Notes under the pieces: model-generated
Database searches by the model: none
What the model saw: the letters and a program-made list of their open reading frames with translations, nothing else
Told to the model about the DNA's origin: nothing
Made by a program: the position numbers and the translations under genes
From: Ottowia sp.
GTDB taxonomy: Bacteria > Pseudomonadota > Gammaproteobacteria > Burkholderiales > Burkholderiaceae_C
Assembly: GCA_023228705.1 (NCBI GenBank)
Contig: JALOAS010000139.1
Location: forward strand, 1-5,798
Direction: 5' to 3'
DNA: 5,798 bases
In this document: piece by piece, positions 1-5,798 of the stretch
How the letters are laid out: the number at the start of each line of letters is the position of its first letter
Position numbering within the stretch: the first letter of the stretch is position 1

Positions 1-463
1 CCCACATAGTTTTAACTTGTATTCTAGCTATAGCTTTACTCCTAACCTGATTAATTGTAATAGTAGGAGTTGGACTACTAGGCTGCTCTACAACATCATC
101 CTTAGGTATAGTTTTTTCTATTTCTTCTAATGCTTGTTTTTTCTTATCTAATATCTCATTAGTAGATTGCTCATTCTTTTCTTTAGCTGTATTTATATTC
201 TCTATAGATTCAACTGTATTTTCATGAGTACCTTCATCTAGCTTATTAGAAGCTTTTAAAGATTCATTAGCTTCTATAACAATTTTCAACTGCTGTTTGA
301 CATCTGCTAATTCAGCAGCTATTTCAGCTTTAGTTTTATAACCAAAGAAACTAGCTATATTACCGATATTAGGTAATACGATAGCTACTAATACAGCTAT
401 ACATATACCTATAAAAATACTATTAAGCTTACCTGTTAGGAAGCCTGCTCCTAAACTTATCAT
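1..463 (-). CDS. Small membrane-anchored coiled-coil protein, possible Rz-like inner spanin (partial, 3' end off window)
   Basis: The frame is open from an ATG at 463 to the window edge, giving 154 residues without a stop, so the C-terminus is missing. Residues about 15-31 (SIFIGICIAVLVAIVLP) form one hydrophobic membrane segment after a short N-terminus with few charges. Residues about 43-117 are rich in Lys, Glu, Ala and Leu and look like a long helix or coiled coil. A Pro/Ser/Thr linker follows (about 128-135), then a basic helix with AIARIQVKTMW. A short N-terminal anchor followed by a periplasmic coiled coil is the layout of Rz-type inner spanins, which join inner and outer membranes at lysis. 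That role is an inference from architecture; no outer spanin is visible. The start is supported by AAAGGA 8 bases upstream, inside the end of the resolvase gene. Only 2 bases separate it from the resolvase stop, so the two genes are very likely co-transcribed. An unrelated phage membrane protein is equally possible. Confidence 0.72.
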   Translation of the reverse strand, partial: MISLGAGFLTGKLNSIFIGICIAVLVAIVLPNIGNIASFFGYKTKAEIAAELADVKQQLKIVIEANESLKASNKLDEGTHENTVESIENINTAKEKNEQSTNEILDKKKQALEEIEKTIPKDDVVEQPSSPTPTITINQVRSKAIARIQVKTMW

Positions 464-465
464 TT

Positions 466-1038
466 TTAAAGTCCTTTATATAGAATACCTGCATATCCGA
501 CAGCTATAGCATCTATAGCATGTTCATCCAATGTATCTATATTATTTTTAAGAACAGACATTATGTCTTCTACTAAAAGTACAGCTTGCTTAACGCTAAG
601 CTTACCTTTTTGACTACGAGTACCTACAGCTTTCTTTACTAACAAAGGTTCTACTGTTACAAATGGTAGATTAGGATTGTAATCAAATACACCACTTCTA
701 ATAGTAGCCATCAATTCCATCAATGGACCATATGCAGTAGGTCTAAACCTATTGTAGAATGGAGTCTCATAAGCTACAGCTACAGGCTTTATTAGATTTA
801 AATAATACATCACAGCAAACTTAAGCTTATAGTGATTAATTATTCTTTCAGGCACTAATTCAAGATCTAATCCTGTGTTATTAGGTAAACGATTACTATA
901 CAAAGTTAAAGCTTCTATACTCAATATAGACCCAGTACTACAATCCATATCAAAGATAGCTAAACCAGTGCTATGAGTACCAGGATCTATAGCCAATATC
1001 TTATATGTATAGTAATTATAAGGTAAAGTTAAAGGCAT
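466..1038 (-). CDS. RuvC-like Holliday junction resolvase / crossover junction endodeoxyribonuclease
   Basis: This 190-residue protein has the RNase H-like fold signature of RuvC nucleases, which cut four-way DNA junctions using two metal ions. Residues 14-29 (ILAIDPGTHSTGLAIF) match the first strand, with catalytic Asp18 and the D-P-G-x-x-x-T-G pattern. VAVAYETPF at 86-94 supplies the expected glutamate, Glu91. Residues 128-150 carry the P-x-x-VKKAVG plus basic stretch seen in this family. DEHAIDAIAV at 171-180 is the closing motif, with Asp176 and nearby Asp171, Glu172 or His173 as metal ligands. Its length is close to that of RuvC (about 170-190). In phages such enzymes resolve recombination and replication branches so that DNA can be packaged. 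The ATG at 1038 has a strong GGAAGGA site 5 bases upstream. It lies only 23 bases beyond a large hairpin and just ahead of a membrane-protein gene. All expected acidic residues are present, so it is probably active. Confidence 0.85.
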   Translation of the reverse strand: MPLTLPYNYYTYKILAIDPGTHSTGLAIFDMDCSTGSILSIEALTLYSNRLPNNTGLDLELVPERIINHYKLKFAVMYYLNLIKPVAVAYETPFYNRFRPTAYGPLMELMATIRSGVFDYNPNLPFVTVEPLLVKKAVGTRSQKGKLSVKQAVLLVEDIMSVLKNNIDTLDEHAIDAIAVGYAGILYKGL

Positions 1039-1043
1039 GAAAA

Positions 1044-1050
1044 TCCTTCC
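1044..1050 (-). promoter_or_regulatory. Shine-Dalgarno site of the resolvase gene
   Basis: On the minus strand this reads GGAAGGA, 5 bases before the ATG at 1038. It fixes the resolvase start and makes in-frame alternatives unnecessary. It begins only 11 bases after the base of the hairpin at 1062-1096, so a folded hairpin would sit close to an initiating ribosome. Confidence 0.75.
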
Positions 1051-1061
1051 ATTGTTAATAA

Positions 1062-1096
1062 AGACACTGTAGAGCCTTAGTAGCTCTACAGTGTCT
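1062..1096 (-). terminator. Perfect 14-bp hairpin, probable transcription terminator after the structural gene
   Basis: The arms AGACACTGTAGAGC (1062-1075) and GCTCTACAGTGTCT (1083-1096) are exact reverse complements around a 7-base loop. The structure starts 9 bases after the stop of the leftward structural gene (1106-1108). In the leftward direction it is followed by TTATTAAC, a weak and broken T-tract, so termination may be partial. This matters because the resolvase start is only 23 bases further on, leaving little room for a separate promoter. Read rightward it is followed by AAATGTCC, with no T-tract, so it is best assigned to the minus strand. It could instead act as a processing site or a 3'-end stabiliser on a read-through mRNA. 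Confidence 0.7.
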
Positions 1097-1105
1097 AAAT
1101 GTCCA

Positions 1106-1945
1106 TTAAGACAAAGTAAGTAGAGGTTCGTTACTACCGATATCGAAAGTAGTAGTAAGATCTTTGTTTTGGAACTTAAGCATAGACATAGCGCTAATAA
1201 AGCTATACACTTGAACGCCGATAGCGTCAGTATAACCTACGCTAACTCCATTGAAATCGCCTACTACAGCACGATCTACGCCACTGCAAAGAGCCATCTC
1301 TGAAATGATAGCTAGATCATGAGTACCGAAGATAATGTTAGATACATTAAGAATCTCATCGATTTCATTTTTAGTCAGTGTAAATGTAACCTTAGCAGTA
1401 GAAGCGATATAATCACCACTAGTAGTTAAAGCTCCATCTACATTGATAGCAGGAGGTACTGGATTAAGATCACTAATACTAGGAATATATTCAGTACTAG
1501 TAACAACACCATCAGTTACAGTACGTAGCTCTAGTTTAGGATTAGTAGCACTTGTATCTAATACCTTAAGATAATAAGCTACATAAGTGGTACCGTCGTG
1601 AGTTTCGTATCTACGAAGACGATACTTCTGCCTTTCGATAGCATCTAGATCTTCATTAGGTAACCTTAGAATAAAAGGTATCTGTTTATAAAGAGCGGTG
1701 TGCTTAGTTTCATGAGGGATAACAGTAGGGTATGGGATGTTATTAGTACCGATAGCGATACCGTGACCACCGATACCAATAGCAGCATACTGGATACTAG
1801 GTCTATCAGTATCAGCTAAAGCGTTGTTATCATGTATAGATAGTTTTTCATTTAGTGTAGTATTAGGAGCGATAGCTGGAGCTATACCTAATAACTGACA
1901 TGTTTGAAGATTAGCACCTTGCGCTGTACGTACAACGTGTTCCAT
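1106..1945 (-). CDS. Putative virion structural protein (279 aa)
   Basis: This is a complete 279-residue protein with no signal peptide or membrane segment. Visible segments are a Gly/Ile-rich stretch with IGIGGHGIAIG at about 56-66, a conserved-looking block at about 85-130 (ALYKQIPFILRLP, then YRLRRYETHDG and YVAYYLKVLD), a middle with TSTEYIPSISDLNPVPP at about 149-165, and a C-terminal part with IISEMALCSGVD and DAIGVQVYSFISAMSMLKF. This pattern resembles, from memory, a protein annotated as a virion structural protein in several jumbo myoviruses; its exact place in the particle (tail or baseplate are candidates) is not known to me. The ATG at 1945 has AAGGA 8 bases upstream, and that site overlaps the stop codon of the preceding gene, which points to coupled translation. 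Codon choice differs from the neighbours: Ile is mostly ATC, with many GGT and CGT codons, which fits high expression. A strong hairpin follows the stop. Confidence 0.75.
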   Translation of the reverse strand: MEHVVRTAQGANLQTCQLLGIAPAIAPNTTLNEKLSIHDNNALADTDRPSIQYAAIGIGGHGIAIGTNNIPYPTVIPHETKHTALYKQIPFILRLPNEDLDAIERQKYRLRRYETHDGTTYVAYYLKVLDTSATNPKLELRTVTDGVVTSTEYIPSISDLNPVPPAINVDGALTTSGDYIASTAKVTFTLTKNEIDEILNVSNIIFGTHDLAIISEMALCSGVDRAVVGDFNGVSVGYTDAIGVQVYSFISAMSMLKFQNKDLTTTFDIGSNEPLLTLS

Positions 1946-1953
1946 TTAGTTAT

Positions 1954-1958
1954 TCCTT
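1954..1958 (-). promoter_or_regulatory. Shine-Dalgarno site overlapping the upstream stop codon
   Basis: On the minus strand the sequence is TAAGGA, where TAA is the stop of the large structural gene and AAGGA is the ribosome site for the next gene, 8 bases before its ATG at 1945. Ribosomes ending the first gene stop directly on the site for the second, which suggests translational coupling. Confidence 0.65.
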
Positions 1959-4119
1959 AATCATAGATTGATTTTAGTTCAAGCTTTTGCTCATTTGATA
2001 AATTATGAAAATGTTCTATCCAAATAGCTGATTCATCAGCATTTATAGTAGGATCTTTATCTTCATAATCTGCCGATATGTTAATACTGGTGTAATATAC
2101 ATCTACAACATAGCTTTCATTTACTAGAGAAGTAAGCGTATTACTGATAGTTATAGGAACTTCCTTATCCCCACTTAAAGTTTGAGTACATATGACTTCA
2201 GAAATATCAGAAGCTACTCTAACTTCATTCATAGTTTTAGTAGAGCTATCGGTAATCCTGACAGGATGTTCTACATAAACTTCCTGTTGTACTGAAGAGG
2301 TTATATCACCTACTCTAGTAAGAGGCCAAGTTATAGGAGTTATTCTATCTGCGTTGATCTCTCTAATGAATTGTACGCTATAGCTACTTAACTCAGTCAT
2401 CATATCTAGCATAGCTTTTTGAATATTCTTCAAAAGTCTAGAATCATCTATGACAAGTCCAGTAGCATTACTTAATATAGATATTAATAGTTCATCAGCT
2501 TGTTCATATGTATAATCATACTCTGGTAAATTATTAAATCCTAACCAAGAACTAAAGGTTTCATGAGGAGTGTTGATAGTAGCGTACTTTACCTCATATA
2601 GTTGATTAACAATACCTTGTAAATAACCTCTATCATTAAGACCATGTATATTACTCACCATATACCAATGTTTTTTAGACTCTTCATAGATCTTAAAGTA
2701 TTGGTTATAAAACATCTCTGTACTATAGCTAGGATCTAGATTAGGTTGATTATCTAGTATAACCTGAGCATACTTAGATAAGTAACTGTACTTATCAGGT
2801 ACTACTGACATTATTTCATTCAATGTAGGTAATACAGGTCTTCTATACTTAATATTAAGATAGATAGGTATATCATCAGTGTCCAGCTCTTCTCTCTTGA
2901 TCAATATGTATAGATAATAGATAAAAGCATCAAGAGCATATAGCGTTCTAGTTTCACTAGTCTTAGGATCTTTAAAGCTTATTAATACATTATAGAGATT
3001 GTTATTAACAGCGTAGAACCATTGACGCATAAGTACCCTTTCTAAAGGATCAGGTACAGCATCATTATAGTCTACCATATTAGACTCTAGATCTTTAGTT
3101 TGAAGCACTGAAGTATTAGTAGTTCTAAACACATCAGTTACTTTATCGCTATTATCCAGATAGAACTTAGGATTAGAATAAGCTAGCTTTTCTTCCTTTT
3201 GATATAGCTGTTCTATATCTATGTATTCAATTTCACTAACGTTAGTCTGTAGGTTTACAGGTTTCTTCCTAGCGTTAATAAGAGGGTAATAATTGTCATC
3301 AAATTCATTCAGATGTCTTACAGTATACTCTATTAAAGGTATTTGCCTATCTGTAAGTAGTTTATCTACCAGATATCTGAATTGCTCTACACTGCCAGCG
3401 TTTCTTTCTATATAGTTAATGTTTCTATATAACCATAGCTTTTGCTTAAGAGTCATATAAGGCATGTATCTATCTAGACCTCTATTACTAGCTAGATATT
3501 GTCTTATATGAAAGCTATGAGCTTCTGGAGTCTTACATCTCTTAAGTCTTAGGTTAAGAAGCTTAGGTAATATAGAAAGATAAAGTAAAGCATGTTGAGC
3601 AGCGTTATAAAGACTATCAGATACAGCGAACGCTTTAACATGCCATCTTACTAACTGATTCTTAATGAATTGCTGTAGTTCAGGTATGAGAGATACTTCC
3701 TGAGGTTCTACTAGATCAGATGGATAAGAGAGTATAGCACCATCTTCAGCTTCTATAGCTAAAGTCATATCCACAGGTGTAAGTATACCCATGATAAGTT
3801 GTTCTTGATCAGGATACCTATTTAATAGACTATAGTAGTAACGAGTACCATATCTGTAAGCTTTTCTAGTTACAGTATGCTGTCTCAAGGTATCTTTATC
3901 AAATGTAATTTCTTCTAATGTATCTAATGATGTGACAGTCATGGGAGTATCTAAAACATGATACTCTCCAGCTATATTTTTATAATACTTCCAACTACTA
4001 GGATCGTAGTTATCAACTGCGCCTTCTCCATACTTTAGCTTTATAAACTCATTTAAAGCCTCACAGCTTGTTAATGACTTTATAACCATGGTTTTAACAA
4101 GTGTCTTGTTTAGATCCAT
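1957..4119 (-). CDS. Large putative virion structural protein (about 720 aa, perhaps baseplate/tail)
   Basis: A long intact reading frame encodes about 720 residues from the ATG at 4119; the frame itself extends to a TTG at 4194. It is soluble-looking, Tyr-rich and without a membrane segment. The N-terminal half carries well-ordered segments typical, as far as I recall, of a large structural protein shared by jumbo phages: YKNIAGEYHVLDTPMTVTSL at about residues 46-65, RYPDQEQLIMGILTPVDM at about 101-118, KTPEAHSFHIRQYL at 196-209 and LWLYRNINYIERNAG at about 228-242. The C-terminal part is more variable and ends in TAA at 1957-1959. I do not recognise an enzyme motif; a baseplate or tail role is a guess from context. 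The start is uncertain: ATGs at 4158, 4119 and 4089 and the TTG at 4194 are all in frame, and none has a Shine-Dalgarno site. The choice of 4119 leaves the portal ribosome site free. Ile codon ATA is common, unlike in the next gene downstream. Confidence 0.78.
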   Translation of the reverse strand: MDLNKTLVKTMVIKSLTSCEALNEFIKLKYGEGAVDNYDPSSWKYYKNIAGEYHVLDTPMTVTSLDTLEEITFDKDTLRQHTVTRKAYRYGTRYYYSLLNRYPDQEQLIMGILTPVDMTLAIEAEDGAILSYPSDLVEPQEVSLIPELQQFIKNQLVRWHVKAFAVSDSLYNAAQHALLYLSILPKLLNLRLKRCKTPEAHSFHIRQYLASNRGLDRYMPYMTLKQKLWLYRNINYIERNAGSVEQFRYLVDKLLTDRQIPLIEYTVRHLNEFDDNYYPLINARKKPVNLQTNVSEIEYIDIEQLYQKEEKLAYSNPKFYLDNSDKVTDVFRTTNTSVLQTKDLESNMVDYNDAVPDPLERVLMRQWFYAVNNNLYNVLISFKDPKTSETRTLYALDAFIYYLYILIKREELDTDDIPIYLNIKYRRPVLPTLNEIMSVVPDKYSYLSKYAQVILDNQPNLDPSYSTEMFYNQYFKIYEESKKHWYMVSNIHGLNDRGYLQGIVNQLYEVKYATINTPHETFSSWLGFNNLPEYDYTYEQADELLISILSNATGLVIDDSRLLKNIQKAMLDMMTELSSYSVQFIREINADRITPITWPLTRVGDITSSVQQEVYVEHPVRITDSSTKTMNEVRVASDISEVICTQTLSGDKEVPITISNTLTSLVNESYVVDVYYTSINISADYEDKDPTINADESAIWIEHFHNLSNEQKLELKSIYD

Positions 4120-4147
4120 GTAGTTCTGAAGAAAGCTATTTCCACTT

Positions 4148-4154
4148 AAAGGTG
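4148..4154 (+). promoter_or_regulatory. Shine-Dalgarno site deciding the GTG start of the portal gene
   Basis: AAAGGTG lies 5 bases before the GTG at 4160; its AGGTG part can pair fully with the CACCT of the 16S rRNA tail. The frame is closed by a TGA at 4127-4129. There is no in-frame ATG until about 4472, which would remove over 100 conserved-looking residues, so this site is the best support for a GTG start. Confidence 0.65.
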
Positions 4155-4159
4155 TCATA

Positions 4160-5798
4160 GTGCTAAACCAAGAAAGTCTTAAAAATGTTATCAAGCTAGT
4201 TAATTCTGGTAAGTCCTATCCAGCACTACAGCTTGTTAAATCCAGTCCAGAAACAGCAGCTCTTATCTCTAAGTTAGTTAAACCAGTAGAAAGAGGTGAC
4301 TTTGATCTTAAGGATAAGAAAAGTCACTACAATCTAAACCATTCACAACTTAAAGATATTTCCGAGAGCATTAAATCTCGTATTAAAGATAATGAGAATA
4401 TAGCTTTACTATTCCCTGATATAGAACTAGCTATACAAATCCTAGTTAGTTCTATACTATCGCCAAAGGATATGGTTAAGACGGATATTATTTATAGGAC
4501 AAGAGAGCCTATATTACCATCCGAAATAACCATGAAACTAATAGACATAGTAACTAACCATATAGAAGGTTACTATGGTCTAAAGGATGATTTAGCTGAG
4601 ATACTTAGAGATTCTTTATTTACTACAGGTAGTTATATTAAAACCATCATACCTGAATCAGCAGTAGATGAAATCATCAACTCTAATCAAGAGATCTCTA
4701 CAGAATCTATCTCTGAGCTATTTGTATCAGGTAATAAGACAATTAATCTAGGTATATTAGGTAATCCAGGTACTGCTAATAAAAGACCTGCTTTAGAAAG
4801 ATTCATATATTCAGATAGAACATTAAACTATGATCCTATCGTTAAGATGACTGATGAAACACCTAAAGGTAAAACTGAGGTTTCTTTAGAGCATCTTGAA
4901 GTTACAGATAACTATAAACTACTTAAATTACCTAAGGTTATAGAAGCTGCTAACAAGAATAAGATCAAAAAAATAATTAAGTCTAAGAATATTGGATTAG
5001 AATCCAATAAGCTTAATAATGTACAACTAGGTAATATAGTTTATAAGAATCCTAAACAAGGTACAGATACCTTCGTAGTTATACCAGGTAAAGCTAACGT
5101 TAAACGTAAGTCAATAGGTAGACCTCTTACACTTAGATTACCTTCAGAAGCTGTTATACCTGTTTATATTCCAGGTGATGAATCTAAACATATAGGTTAT
5201 TTCGTACTAGTAGATGAAGATGGTAATCCTCTTACCATGGATGCTAATTCTGAGTTTGTAGACGGTTTATCAAGTATGACTAATCTGCAAGGTCATGCTC
5301 AAAACCAAAGTCTATCTAGTATGCTTATACAAAAAGCTAAACGTAATCTAGTATCTATGAATGATCAACCTACTTTAGATCATGTTACTAAAGTATACGC
5401 TAACATCGTAGAGACTGATCTCATAGAACGTCTTAATAACGGTATCTACGGTAAAAACGTAGCTATCTCTGATAATGAAGAGATATATCGTATCATGTTA
5501 GCTAGATCCTTAGCAACTAAATTTACTAGACTTATTTATATACCAGCTGAACTTACTACTTATTTTGCCTTTAAGTATTTCAGTAATGGAGTTGGTAAGT
5601 CCATGTTAGATGACTTGAAGTTCTTAACTTCTCTTAGAGCTATCATGTTGCTATCTAAAGTTATGGCTATGACTAAGTCAGCTATTAATAATACCCATGT
5701 AAACATCACTCTAGATGAGGATGATCCAGATCCTCAAAAGACTATTGAGACTGCACAACATGAGATAGCTAAGATTAGACAACAGTATTTCCCATTAG
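4160..5798 (+). CDS. Probable portal protein of a jumbo phage (partial, 3' end off window)
   Basis: The frame runs 546 codons from a GTG at 4160 to the window edge without a stop, so only the last part may be missing; phage T4 gp20 has 524 residues. Portal proteins form a dodecameric ring at one head vertex and are the channel for DNA packaging and exit. Portal-like segments are visible. FPDIELAIQILVSSIL at 85-100 resembles the N-terminal helix of large portals. An ILRDSLFTTGSYIK helix lies at about 148-161. LIYIPAELTTYFAF follows from 458. NGVGKSMLDDLKFLTSLRA at 476-494 continues into a long helix, and LDEDDPDP at 518-525 follows it. The middle (about 264-360) is Lys-rich and then beta-rich. 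There is no ATPase Walker motif, so it is not the terminase; the early SGKS at 16-19 lacks the rest of a P-loop. The gene diverges from the leftward structural cluster. Leu CTA/TTA and Ile ATA are frequent. The assignment rests on pattern memory, and another large virion protein is the main alternative. Confidence 0.72.
   Translation, partial: MLNQESLKNVIKLVNSGKSYPALQLVKSSPETAALISKLVKPVERGDFDLKDKKSHYNLNHSQLKDISESIKSRIKDNENIALLFPDIELAIQILVSSILSPKDMVKTDIIYRTREPILPSEITMKLIDIVTNHIEGYYGLKDDLAEILRDSLFTTGSYIKTIIPESAVDEIINSNQEISTESISELFVSGNKTINLGILGNPGTANKRPALERFIYSDRTLNYDPIVKMTDETPKGKTEVSLEHLEVTDNYKLLKLPKVIEAANKNKIKKIIKSKNIGLESNKLNNVQLGNIVYKNPKQGTDTFVVIPGKANVKRKSIGRPLTLRLPSEAVIPVYIPGDESKHIGYFVLVDEDGNPLTMDANSEFVDGLSSMTNLQGHAQNQSLSSMLIQKAKRNLVSMNDQPTLDHVTKVYANIVETDLIERLNNGIYGKNVAISDNEEIYRIMLARSLATKFTRLIYIPAELTTYFAFKYFSNGVGKSMLDDLKFLTSLRAIMLLSKVMAMTKSAINNTHVNITLDEDDPDPQKTIETAQHEIAKIRQQYFPL

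Noticed and set aside
466..1038. RuvC-like motifs as part of a Cas12- or TnpB-type nuclease
   Set aside because: The protein is only 190 residues, the motifs are contiguous with no split insertions, and there is no zinc ribbon, CRISPR repeat or transposon end nearby. A stand-alone resolvase fits fully.
4159..4194. Extension of the large structural protein to a TTG start at 4194 or the ATG at 4158
   Set aside because: Neither has a Shine-Dalgarno site. The TTG form would overlap the portal coding sequence by 35 bases, and the extra residues look unlike the ordered sequence that follows. An ATG start further in is simpler, although 4158 cannot be excluded.
4202..4216. SGKS near the portal N-terminus as a P-loop ATPase motif
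   Set aside because: The residues before it (KLVN) do not form the GxxxxGK[ST] pattern with a preceding beta strand, and no Walker B motif follows.
4967..4973. Run of seven A in the portal-like gene as a programmed frameshift site
   Set aside because: In frame it reads C-AAA-AAA, which is not a good slippery heptamer. The reading frame continues intact to the window edge, and the run occurs in a Lys-rich segment that explains it.

Overview
This window looks like part of the genome of a large, AT-rich tailed bacteriophage (jumbo myovirus type). It is roughly one third G+C by eye. It is packed wall to wall with phage-style genes on both strands: a portal-like protein, two proteins resembling virion structural proteins of jumbo phages, a RuvC-like Holliday junction resolvase, and a small membrane-anchored coiled-coil protein. 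The family calls come from motifs and from memory of related proteins, because no search could be run. The host cannot be read from the sequence. Most genes have clear Shine-Dalgarno sites, so a bacterial host is safe; a Gram-negative one is a guess.

Layout: four genes run leftward. In transcription order they are a large structural protein (start near 4119, stop at 1957), a second structural protein (1945 to 1106), a strong hairpin (1062-1096), the RuvC-like resolvase (1038 to 466), and a membrane/coiled-coil protein that runs off the left edge (463 to 1). One gene runs rightward from a GTG at 4160 and leaves the right edge still open; it is best read as the portal protein. The two transcription units diverge around 4090-4160, with almost no non-coding DNA between the starts. 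There is no intergenic stretch above 300 bases, and no tRNA, CRISPR array, insertion sequence or attachment site was seen.

How the genes fit together: the portal forms the ring at the head vertex through which DNA enters and leaves. The two leftward structural proteins probably belong to the virion, perhaps the tail or baseplate. The resolvase would remove branches from replicated DNA before or during packaging. The membrane protein may act at lysis. The hairpin splits the leftward cluster into a structural part and a DNA-processing/membrane part, which may tune their expression separately.

No undescribed defence system or new class of element was found. The points most worth a second look are the tight divergent start region (GTG portal start, and no Shine-Dalgarno on the opposing gene), the 14-bp perfect hairpin placed just before the resolvase, the distinct codon choice of the 279-residue structural protein, and the abundance of the tetranucleotide CTAG.
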